From the NCBI GenBank assembly GCA_033002965.1, contig JAURVB010007713.1, positions 62,001 through 126,000 of the forward strand: 64,000 nucleotides of DNA. The letters are read 5' to 3'. This document shows, one piece after another, positions 48,875-57,314 of this stretch. Position numbers and translations under genes: made by a program. The stretch is from Piper betle (taxonomy: Eukaryota > Streptophyta > Magnoliopsida > Piperales > Piperaceae). Positions within the stretch are counted from its first letter, which is position 1; every line of letters begins with the position of its first letter. The notes under the pieces are model-generated. The model made no database searches. It was given only the letters and a program-made list of their open reading frames with translations, and was not told the origin of the DNA.

Positions 48875-48925
<51 letters not shown>
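48584..48925 (+). mobile_element. Short element, copy 1, ending in (TA)n
   Basis: About 293 bases starting GGCTGCCTTC and ending CATGGTTTAAAAAACTTA pass directly into (TA)n at 48877-48925. A second copy follows immediately. There are no terminal inverted repeats, primer site or ORF. A tail of (TA)n and a defined start suggest a retroposon-like or (TA)n-targeted element; class unknown. Confidence 0.55.
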
Positions 48926-48928
<3 letters not shown>

Positions 48929-49222
48929 GCTGCCTTCGGATGCATATGGATGGATCCAAAAGCTAACGTGATGGTCTTTTATTTCTTACTTTTTTTATTA
49001 AAGATTTGTCCGAGGCACAATTAGATTTGGCTGATGATAGTCAGAATGGATGATGAGAAAAAGGCTTTTTTTAACATTGTCGGTTGAATCTAGCCAGCGA
49101 AGCATGCACAGTTGCGAGATTTGTTTCTTTTCTTTTTGTTTCTAAGAGTTGATCTGGGTGTCTTTGTAATTGGTCTGCCATAGAGCACAAACAGGTTTCC
49201 TAAGACATGGTTTAAAAAACTT

Positions 49223-49273
<51 letters not shown>
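48926..49273 (+). mobile_element. Short element, copy 2, ending in (TA)n
   Basis: It repeats the previous copy in the same order (GGCTGCCTTC, GATTTGTCCGAGGCACAA, then GACATGGTTTAAAAAACTTA) with perhaps 15-20 percent difference by eye and its own (TA)n tail at 49236-49273. The two copies therefore form a tandem of about 345-base period. Confidence 0.6.
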
Positions 49274-49274
<1 letters not shown>

Positions 49275-49683
49275 CAAGGGGCCGGAAATTTTCTAGCCCC
49301 AAACCCTAATCTAAGCCATCTGATATAAGAATTGCCCAGATCTAACAATTTTTTATTTTAACAAAATCTCCCCATCCCCTCGACGGCTAGATTTGACCAC
49401 AGGCCAAATCTAGTTGCGACCTTCAAACGATTGGATCCTAACTTGTCTAGCTCGATTAGGTAATGAATCGTTGTGAGCGATGAGTTTTGGTTAGATTTGG
49501 CCAAATGCAAGTGCGAACAGCTGACCTACCTGCCCGCATCAAGATCTAGCTGTTGACCAGTGAATGAATATTTTTTTAAAACAAAGAGAAATAGATAGAT
49601 GTAAGCCTACATTGTAATTAGACGACCTATATTAGAGTTTAGAGCTGGAAAATATCTTTCCCCTTCTTAAGGCAATGTGTGTG

Positions 49684-49687
<4 letters not shown>
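49274..49687. other. Possible left end of another (TA)n-flanked element
   Basis: Directly after (TA)n the sequence reads GGGGCCGGAAATTTTC, then CATCTGATATAAGAATTGCC and CAGATCT, phrases shared with the ends of the elements at 47250 and 55526. No right end is seen. Confidence 0.4.
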
Positions 49688-49722
<35 letters not shown>

Positions 49723-49726
49723 TTAT
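49688..49726. repeat. (TG)n(TA)n microsatellite
   Basis: About thirteen TG units followed by a short TA run. Confidence 0.95.
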
Positions 49727-49819
49727 ATAGGTAAAAAGGAATCCATGAGCATATGGACGGTTGAGATTAGAGCGGTCAAGTCCCCCAAAAAAGGGTTTGA
49801 ATTTTTATCTTCCATGTAA

Positions 49820-49993
49820 TCATGGTGGTGAAAAAATAGGAATTGATTGATGGTCGTTGGATTTTAATCCAAAGGCCATCAATCGAGTGTGCTGCCTGCC
49901 CTACAAATGGCAGGCAGTGCACTTGTGTCAAAACTCTATATATATATATACCCTGCCCTGCAAATGGTAGGCAGTATATATATATATATATAT
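49820..49993. mobile_element. Arm of an inverted-repeat element, inverted relative to 49994
   Basis: GGTGAAAAAATAGGAATTGA, then GGTCGTTGGATTTTAATCC, then CTGCCTGCC and GGCAGGCAG lie in reverse order and orientation to the left end of the element at 49994, and are separated from it by two short (TA)n tracts and a 24-base scrap. It is the right arm of a second, mostly missing copy. Confidence 0.6.
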
Positions 49994-49996
49994 GCA

Positions 49997-50022
49997 CTGC
50001 CTGCCATTTGCATGGCAGGCAG
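49997..50022. other. Terminal hairpin
   Basis: CTGCCTGCCAT, TTGC, ATGGCAGGCAG: a perfect 11-base stem at the element border, beside (TA)n. Confidence 0.85.
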
Positions 50023-50449
50023 CACATTCGATTGATGGCCTTTGGATTAAAATCCAACGGCCATCAATCAATTCCCATTTTTTTCACCCCTTCACCCTAT
50101 TCAGTTTTTCAACCCCCCCCCCTATATTCCTCCCTCCGGTACCCCGGCCCTCCCCGCCAACCTTCATCACCGGTCGCCCCCGCCCCTGCCCTCCCACAAG
50201 TACAGACCCTCCGGCCCTGGCCCCGCTCACAACCGCCGCCCCACCCGCAATCGCGCCCCCCCCCCACACGTTCCCAACCCCCCTCCCATGTCCCCGCCCT
50301 CGCTCGTAGCCGCTTCCCCACCCTTATGATTCCCCCACCCCCTGCTGCATGGTCCTTTTGCTCCCCCTCCCCCGCGGGTGGCTGGCGGTGGGGGGTGTGG
50401 CAAAAAGAGTGGGGGGGGGGGCGGGGGAAGGAACATGGGAAGGGTAGAA

Positions 50450-51095
50450 TCGTAATAAAAATTTTACTCGGTCACGACTAGAGTTTATATTACAAAATAA
50501 AATTTTTTTGTAATAAAAACTTGACTCGATCTCACACGGGATTGAGTCAATATTATGAAATAAATTAAAAGAAATAAAAATAATTTTGTAATAAAACTTG
50601 ACTTGTTCTCGCACGAGATTGAGTCAATATTACTAAATAAATTTAAAAAATAAAATAATTTTGTAATAAAAACTTGATTCTGTCCCACACGAGACTGAGT
50701 CAAGTTTTTATTACCAAATTAATTTTAAAAAATAAAATAATTTTGTAATATAAACTTGACTCGGTCATCCTCGAGTTAATATTACAAAATAAATTTGAAA
50801 AATAAAATAATTAACTAATAAAACTTTACTTGATCCCGCACGGGATAGAGTCAAGTTTTTATTAGTTAATTATTTTATTTTTTTAATTTATTTCATAATA
50901 TTGACTAATTTTTGTGTGAGATCGAGTCAACTTTTTGATTACAAAATTATTTTATTTTATTTCTTAACTTATTTTGTAATATTGACTCGATCTCGTGCGG
51001 GATCGAGTCAAGTTTTTATTACAAATTATTTTATTTTTATTTTTTAGTTTATTTCGTAAGATTGACTTGATCCTGTATGGGATTGAGTCAGGACT
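50450..51095. repeat. About eight ~80-bp palindromic units that reverse orientation midway
   Basis: Units start GTAATAAAAACTTGACTCGA at about 50451, 50510, 50590, 50663 and 50747. Each holds a near-palindrome such as TTGACTCGATCTC, a few bases, GGGATTGAGTCAA, followed by an AT tract. From about 50850 onward the same units read in reverse complement (GATCGAGTCAAGTTTTTATT at about 51000), so the array as a whole is an inverted repeat. Confidence 0.85.
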
Positions 51096-51393
51096 TCGCC
51101 ACCGGCCACCCACGGGGGGGGGGGCGGGTGGTGTGGGTGCGATCGGGCAGGGGCCGGGGGGACCGCGGCTGTGGGAGGGTGGGGGTGGGGGTGACCAACG
51201 GGGAAGGTCTGCGGCGGGGGTGGGGGTTTCGGAGGGAGAAATGGGGAGGGGGGGGGGGTTGAAATAGTGGTCAAATGGGGGGAAGGGGTGAAAAAAATGG
51301 GAATTGATTGATGCCCGTTGATTTTAATCCAACGGGCATGAATCCAGTGCGCTGACTACGCTGCAAAAGGCCGGCAACGGACTGTATCAAACC

Positions 51394-51396
<3 letters not shown>

Positions 51397-51439
<43 letters not shown>
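51397..51439. repeat. (TA)n microsatellite
   Basis: About 21 uninterrupted TA units bordering the foldback element. Confidence 0.95.
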
Positions 51440-51443
<4 letters not shown>

Positions 51444-52620
51444 CGCACACATATACACGCACGTGAAAATATTAATGCGTAAATATTTTTTTATTTATTA
51501 ATTTGTTAACTTCAATTATGACCTTTAATTTTTAATATAATGGTTAACATTGGGTAGTAATTGATAGAACTTCTTATAATTACCCGTTCAAACTCCTCAA
51601 TCTAAACTATTAGATAAAAAATAAGCGGTTATGATTGAACTTTACAAAGTTCATATTTTAAAAAATCACATTCTAATATTTTCATATGTCTATATTGTGT
51701 GTATATATATATACACACAAACAATAAAGAGAAATAAAATTAGACAAAGCAAAAAGTAAAATATGGATTTTATTTACTACGTGCATTTGTTTCCCATCAT
51801 TCATGGTCGGAAGGGATTAGACTGTGTCGAGCTCTATTAGACAAGTACCAACATTTCCACACTTTTGTTTCTGTTTTGTTCGCTGCAACCATCTGACCCT
51901 CAATAAATATATCCTTAATATACTTCCTAAAGTTCAAGAATATAAGAATTAAGCAGTTTGCTAGTATTTTATTTTAAAAAACATGCAGTTATTTTATTGT
52001 TTTCTTATTTTCTTCACGATAATTATTTCCATCTTTTCACACACCAATCTTCCTCTTCAATGTTAGCCTAATAAAATTTCAAGGCATCTCTTATTTTGTA
52101 TGACCAAATACTTTAATATCTCGGGCAAAAGTTTTAGCTCTTACCTGTAAAAATTACACTTATTATTTTTTGTACCGACGCAAATATGTTATTTGTTGTT
52201 TAACAAGAAAAATCTATATTAATATATAAAATTGAAGACTATTAATACAGTGTTGTTATATGTCATCTAATTATTTTATAATATTACTTTTTATTTCTTA
52301 CTAGAAAAAATATTATTATTTTTATTATAATTAAGATTTATTTTAAATTCATTAATATTTTTTATTGTAATTAGGATTTATTTTGTCACATGTCATTTAA
52401 TCATTTAAAAATATTGCTCTTTATTTCCTATTAATAAAAATATTACTTTCTATTTAATTAAGATTTGTTTTAAAATCTTTAATATTTTTCTATTACAATT
52501 AGAGTTTGCTTTAATTTCTACTGTAATTAAGATTTATTTCAAATCTTTTAGTAGGACATCGAGCGGGTTAGTGGCTTGTATTAAATAATTTTCATCTTAT
52601 CTTCTATTTTTCCTTAACTA
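51440..52620. repeat. AT-rich intergenic DNA with degenerate tandem repeats
   Basis: No gene is seen. From about 52250 to 52560 a unit of roughly 125 bases is repeated two to three times (TGTCATCTAATTATTTT and TGTCATTTAATCATTT; AATTAAGATTTATTTTAAA). Confidence 0.4.
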
Positions 52621-54370
52621 AATAAATAAGTTCAATCGTGAAAGCCTAACCTTTACACGTTCGGATTTTTTGCGGCTTCAAAATATTCATAACCGCCAAC
52701 CTTTTGATTTTTATAATAAAAGAACCACTGAACGGCCAAAGTTCTGAATTTGATTAAATGCATAAGATAAGTAATTGGACGCACGTAAACGAATAAGAAG
52801 GCTGGAAGATTTGGTAAGAGAAAGATCATTCAGTGGTAGCTGGTAAGGGCAGGAACTATGTTTGGCTGCATTATGGTTACTCAATCCAAACAGAAGAAGA
52901 CGGAAACAACCACCGTATGATCAATTTCTATGTCTTCACCTCACCTGAAAATCACTTCGTTTATTGTTGTTTCTCCTCTTCCAATTCCAATATACACATA
53001 TCATCTCACAGGCCAAGATCTCTATAATTAGATTATAAGAATAATTTAAACATTCAGAAAGAGTCCATACCGCATAAAAAAATTGTCTCAAACAAGGCAC
53101 CGGAATGCCGGGAAGTTGCATGTGCTCCTCAACGTGGGTGTTGGCCCACTTTACTTATGCACTTGATCGGCCATTTCCAACCATCTTTATCTAATATCTA
53201 TACACAAATACTTTCACGCCTTCCCATTTTATTTTTGAAAGCAACAACCCTTATTAAATTAAGTAAATGAATGTATGGAAGGAGGAGGGTATAAGTGAAC
53301 TTAAAAAACCCAACCGCAGCAGCATAAGTGAGCAAGTGAGCTGGAACGTTGTTCCAACAGCCAAAGCCAAAAGGCAGCAGCACGATTCATACAAAAAACC
53401 ATTTAGTCTGTCAAACAACCGGCCAGAGGGATGTCTCAGCGTTGGAAAGCTATGAGCTTACAGGACCAGAAATAGCTGCAGCCTGCATGGACGTTTGTGT
53501 AGAAGATGACATTACATAGATGAGATTGTTTAACAAAAAAGAGAACTTAACAAAGGCCCTCAATTTCGCTTGCTTGGGCACCGGAGGAGGAATTGCGGCA
53601 ACCTGAATAATGCAGAAATAAGCATCCGATTAAAGAAATAAGTATAAACTAATCCCCGGATATCAGAGCTCGCATCCATAGTCACCGTAGGATTAAATTG
53701 TTTCGCTCTATCTAATTTGAATGTACGAGTCCCCAGACGACATCATTATATCACATTCGGAAACTTAATTAATTAATGGCTTGGTAAAAATATTACTTTC
53801 TGAATTAAATAATGATGACGGTACAAGTGGCTAGGGTAGCCCCGAGCGGGCGTGCCTTGTTTTTATGTTTGTAGTGTTTACTGCTACTACTGGTCACCTT
53901 TTCCCCTCATTTGTGGTACGGGTCATTTGACGGCACTTCAGGAATTGCTTATTAGCTTAAATTAGCTAATGAGATAGAAATTGCTATTACAATTTTGTAT
54001 ACTTGGAGCGCAACATATTTTTCTCATTTAAACAATTTTTTTAATAAATTAAATTTAATTAATTATCACCTTCTTCAATTAATGTTTTCTATCGACCCTT
54101 CATCAAATCTGAAACTACTTTTAATTAATACTTCATCCCCTTACAATTAAGTGCTAGAATTTTTTTCTCTTCGATCATGTTTCAACCTTTATTATGTTAT
54201 GGTTAATTCTAACCATGCAATAGTTATATGGATTCATTAATTTTCACTTAATTAAAGTTTTTATTATCATTCTTTGTGAAAAAAACTATTAACTATAATT
54301 CTACGTAAATAAGAAATACAATAAAAAAGTAAATTTTAATTAGATGGCAACTAGTTTGGGCCTTCTAGGC
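52621..54370. other. Lower-repeat intergenic DNA
   Basis: This is the only stretch above 1.5 kb with no obvious similarity to the repeats elsewhere in the window, so it may be low-copy. Short ORFs (52833-53027, 53198-53383, 53267-53455) overlap on opposite strands and show no domain. Confidence 0.35.
53450..53602 (-). CDS. Possible 3' exon, 50 codons plus stop, function unknown
   Basis: On the minus strand a pyrimidine-containing stretch and CAG (a possible 3' splice site) precede an open frame from 53602 to the TAG at 53450-53452. It starts VAAIPPPVPKQAKLRAF and contains a short hydrophobic stretch (FVKFSFLLNNLIYV). I do not recognise it, and no upstream exon is clear. It could be the end of a low-copy gene, a pseudogene or chance. 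Confidence 0.15.
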   Translation of the reverse strand, partial: VAAIPPPVPKQAKLRAFVKFSFLLNNLIYVMSSSTQTSMQAAAISGPVSS

Positions 54371-54375
54371 CACAA

Positions 54376-54436
54376 CTTGGTTGCTAAAGGCCATGGGCCC
54401 TAGATATTTGACTGTCGGGGGCCCAGGGCAACCAAG
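54376..54436. other. Inverted repeat capable of a cruciform
   Basis: CTTGGTTGC at 54376-54384 and GCAACCAAG at 54428-54436 are perfect complements; GGGCCC occurs on both sides inside the loop. Confidence 0.8.
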
Positions 54437-54520
54437 TCTAACGGCCGACAGCGATTGGTTTGCCTACGAGGCTAACCGCCCTTATTAATTTTTTATAACA
54501 TATTTTTTAAAGTAAATTAG

Positions 54521-54700
54521 TTAAATTGTAAGTCCATATACTAGTTGATGAGCATAAATTATAATATTACAATTTAATAACACGATTTTCTTTCAAAAAA
54601 ATTTAATTATTTAAATTGTAAGTCCATATACTAGTTGATGAGCACAAATTATAATATTACAATTTAATAACACGATTTTCTTTCAAAAAATTTAATTATT
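54521..54700. repeat. 90-bp tandem duplication, nearly identical
   Basis: TTAAATTGTAAGTCCATATA starts at 54521 and 54611, and the 90-base copies differ at only about one substitution (GAGCATAAA or GAGCACAAA) and one A in a run, so the event is young. Confidence 0.95.
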
Positions 54701-54731
54701 TAAATTATAAATTTGATAAAGATGAATGTTT

Positions 54732-54736
54732 TATTT
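54732..54736 (-). repeat. Target-site duplication of the TRIM
   Basis: TATTT here and at 55163-55167 exactly flank the element. Confidence 0.8.
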
Positions 54737-55162
54737 TGTAACGACCTAGCCCAAAGTGCAATATAATGGGCTAAGTTATTTCTTTAAAATGGGTACCCCG
54801 AAAGTTAAAGATCTATGGTCCATTCCCACTTATAAACAGGATCTTCTCCTAGTAGGTATTAGATGGGGAATTTCGTCCCCGAAATGCCTATTCTTAGCCC
54901 GTTGCTAGCCCCAGCCCACGACCTTACTGGCCCGTGACCGGCAGCCTAGCCAACGTTTCTAATCCAGCCCACCATCTAACACGGTACCAGGTCGGCTCTG
55001 ATACCATTTGTAATGACCCAGCCAAAGTGCAACGAAATGGGCTAAGTCATTTCTTTAAAATGGGTACCCCAGAAGTTTAAAGATCTATAGTCCATTCCCA
55101 CTTATAAACAGGATTTTCTCCTAGTAGGTATTAGATGTACGACTAAGTTGAGGGATCTTACA
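54737..55162 (-). mobile_element. TRIM retroelement, minus orientation, with TSD
   Basis: The 5' LTR (minus strand, 55162 to 55009, 154 bases) starts TGTAAGATCC and ends GGGTCATTACA. It is followed by a perfect primer site TGGTATCAGAGCC (55006-54994), about 135 internal bases with GGGGACGAAATTCC as the purine tract, and a 3' LTR (about 54864-54737) that lacks its first ~25 bases. No protein is encoded. A perfect 5-base duplication TATTT flanks it. This is the best-defined member of the TRIM family here. Confidence 0.88.
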
Positions 55163-55167
55163 TATTT

Positions 55168-55525
55168 CATTTTGTAAATCTTTCACATTTTATTAGTTTT
55201 TTAAAAAATTAATATATTGAATTTATATACACAAATATTTTATCATTAATATTGCTATTATCCTCTCTCATGGTTAGTATTATATTATTATTTTCATTTT
55301 TTGTAATTAAATTACAAATATGACAATGATGAGAAATATGAGTTAATAAACATACATAATAGGAATTGATAAACAAAATTTTTTTTCTTATTTTTGGAAT
55401 GATCACAAAAGTTAAAGACACTTGTTAAAATTCGTTCTTTTATTATGTATAGGTACATAGATAAATTAGTTCTTGGCACAACATTAATTAATTGTCTTAT
55501 TTTCACACGTAATAATATATATATA
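55168..55525. other. AT-rich intergenic DNA
   Basis: Short overlapping ORFs at 55209-55506 are AT-rich and unsupported. No repeat boundary is seen. Confidence 0.4.
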
Positions 55526-55789
55526 GCCTGGGGGCGACCAGAGGAAAATTTCCCGTAGTCACCCCTAATTTCGATCGTCCGATCATAAAGATGGTCCAGA
55601 TCTTCAAATCTTAAAAAAACACCTCATCTCCTCCTCCCCCACTGCCACCACCCTAGTCGTCGTTTGCGGCCGTCAATGGATTGGATGGAGATTTCTTTTT
55701 TAAGAAAACAGATCGAGGCCATCAAATTATATCCGATGGCCCAGATTGGGGCTACTGCAAGAAATTTTTCTTGCAGCCGCCCCAAGGGT
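55526..55789. mobile_element. 264-bp inverted-repeat element in (TA)n
   Basis: The two ~90-base ends are inverted copies: CCTGGGGGCGAC and CCTTGGGGCGGC at the tips, then GTCCGATCATAAAGATGG against CATCGGATATAATTTGATGG, then CTTAAAAA. (TA)n lies directly outside on both sides. The internal palindromic motif (GTCC...GGATGGTCC type) is shared with the element at 47250. Confidence 0.75.
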
Positions 55790-55810
55790 ATATTTTATAT
55801 ATATATATAG

Positions 55811-56339
55811 ACTTTCTGCAATGCGCTGCCACTACAGCATATGAAATTTGGGCTGCTGGATTGAAATCCAGTGGCTCAGATTTCACAAGCCCGACCCCCC
55901 TTGAGACCCACCCGCCTGACCACCCCGTCCCCCCGCAGCCACCCATCCCACTGCCCCCTCCTGCCCCACCGGCACCCTCCCCCAGCCCCACACCCCATGC
56001 ATTCCCCCCTCACCCCCAGCCACCCCCGTCCAATCACCCCACCGCCACCGCAGCAGCACCCCCCCCCGCCCCAGGTGTTCCACCACTGCCCCTACCAGCC
56101 GCGGTCCACCCTACCCCCAACAGCCGGGGGCGAGGGGGGTGATATGGGGGGGGGGGGCTGCCAGCAGGTAAGGGTGGGGGTGGTTGGGCAGGGAGGAAGG
56201 GGTGGTCCTACGAGCAGGCGGGCAAGCGGGTCTCGAAGGGGGTAGGGCTATGGACTGCTAGATCGAAATCAAGCGGGCCAGGATGGCAGCGCTACATGCG
56301 CTGTCAAAATGGGGTAGTGCATTGCAACGCTACCCTAAA
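55811..56339. mobile_element. Inverted-repeat element with C-rich and G-rich arms
   Basis: Its ends are inverted copies (GCAATGCGCTGCC and, inverted, GCAATGCACTACC; then GCTGGATTGAAATCCAG against its decayed mirror; then GACCCCCCTTGAGACCC against TACCCCCTTCGAGACCC). The left arm is C-rich, the right arm G-rich with runs up to 13 G. It shares the TGGATTNAAATCCA palindrome with the element at 49994 and abuts (TA)n. ORFs through the arms are low-complexity. Confidence 0.75.
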
Positions 56340-56712
56340 TATATATAGTGTTAGTTTAGTAGTATAAAAAACTAATAAATGCGCTGATTGAAAACCATAT
56401 TTGAAACATTAAAGTAGATTTGGTGGTAAACAAAGCTTCATTCAGCATTTGAACATATAAAAAAAGTTATGTACACTCGTCATTTTCACCGCGTTAGTCG
56501 GTCACCATATCAGCGATTGGCTTATTTACTTTGAATTATTTAATAAGATAATTGAATTGTGTTTATCATGTATCTTACTCTGCCAATCTAATATGAGCCG
56601 GGGAAAGCAAGGAAAACTTTATTGGCACATAAAATAAATCTTTACAAAAATTAATTGTTCACTATTTTATGTTATTTTTCTTTCCAGCTTTGCTTGTACA
56701 TACCTACGTAAA
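56340..56712. other. Intergenic DNA, no gene seen
   Basis: No recognisable feature. Confidence 0.4.
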
Positions 56713-57172
56713 TGTAATGAATCGGCTCACTTAGTACAAACTAATGGACTTAAGTCATCTTTTAAAAAATAATTAAACAACTTGAAATTTTATATAGACA
56801 TCCTTACTTATGATATATTGGATCTTGCTCTAAGAGGTATTTAATGTTCAACCAATGTTTTAGGTTATTACTATCCACCTAGTTTTCACAATTTTTGCCA
56901 TTGAAATTCCTTTTTTTTCCAGCCTATGGCTAGTTCCTAGTCCATACCTAACATGTGACTAGCTCCCTAGTTTACGTCTAGTCTAACATACTATCTAATA
57001 CAATCATAGGTTGGCTATGATTGGACTTCTAACAACCCAGCCTAAGTATAAATTGATAGGCTTAAGTTAATCCTTCTAAAATGGTTTAATAAGTTGAAAA
57101 TCTATAAGTAAATCGTCGATTTTAACCCAAAGGGGGGTAGGATATGGAACTAAATTTCGAGATTTTAATTGT
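56713..57172 (-). mobile_element. TRIM retroelement, minus orientation, decayed
   Basis: LTR-like blocks at 56713-56872 and 57028-57172 (TGTAATGAATCGGC and TAACAACCCAGCC begin them on the plus strand) flank about 155 bases with the expected GGTTGGCTATGATTGGAC at the primer-site position, which corresponds to a decayed TGGTATCAGAGCCAACC on the other strand. No target duplication is seen. Confidence 0.65.
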
Positions 57173-57314
57173 AAAAACTCTAACGTTAAACATTTTCCAT
57201 TTATAAAACTTATTATAAGATTCCTTGGTAAATTTGATGCTTGATAGCTACTATGGTGTATATAATAAGAAGATTTAATTATTAATGTACAAAAAGTTTT
57301 CCATGATTACTAAG

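Larger units (their letters stand above)
49994..51396. mobile_element. 1.4-kb foldback element in (TA)n with palindromic tandem core
   Basis: The element sits between (TA)n tracts (49976-49993 and 51397-51439). Its outer 110 bases are inverted copies: on the left TTGGATTAAAATCCAA and CAATTCCCATTTTTTTCACC, on the right their complements at 51282-51335. Inside, a C-rich arm (50115-50370) is mirrored by a G-rich arm (51107-51290), and the centre is an array of palindromic units (50450-51095). The very left end is a perfect 11-base inverted repeat with a four-base loop (49997-50022). No transposase is encoded; the ORFs across the C-rich and G-rich arms are not credible. Confidence 0.7.

Noticed and set aside
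49843..50481. 212-codon ORF
   Set aside because: It reads through two transposon arms, a (TA)n tract and a C-rich arm; the Pro-rich sequence reflects base composition.
55681..56245. Pro-rich ORFs of 124-153 codons
   Set aside because: They cross from one inverted-repeat element through (TA)n into another and have no domain.
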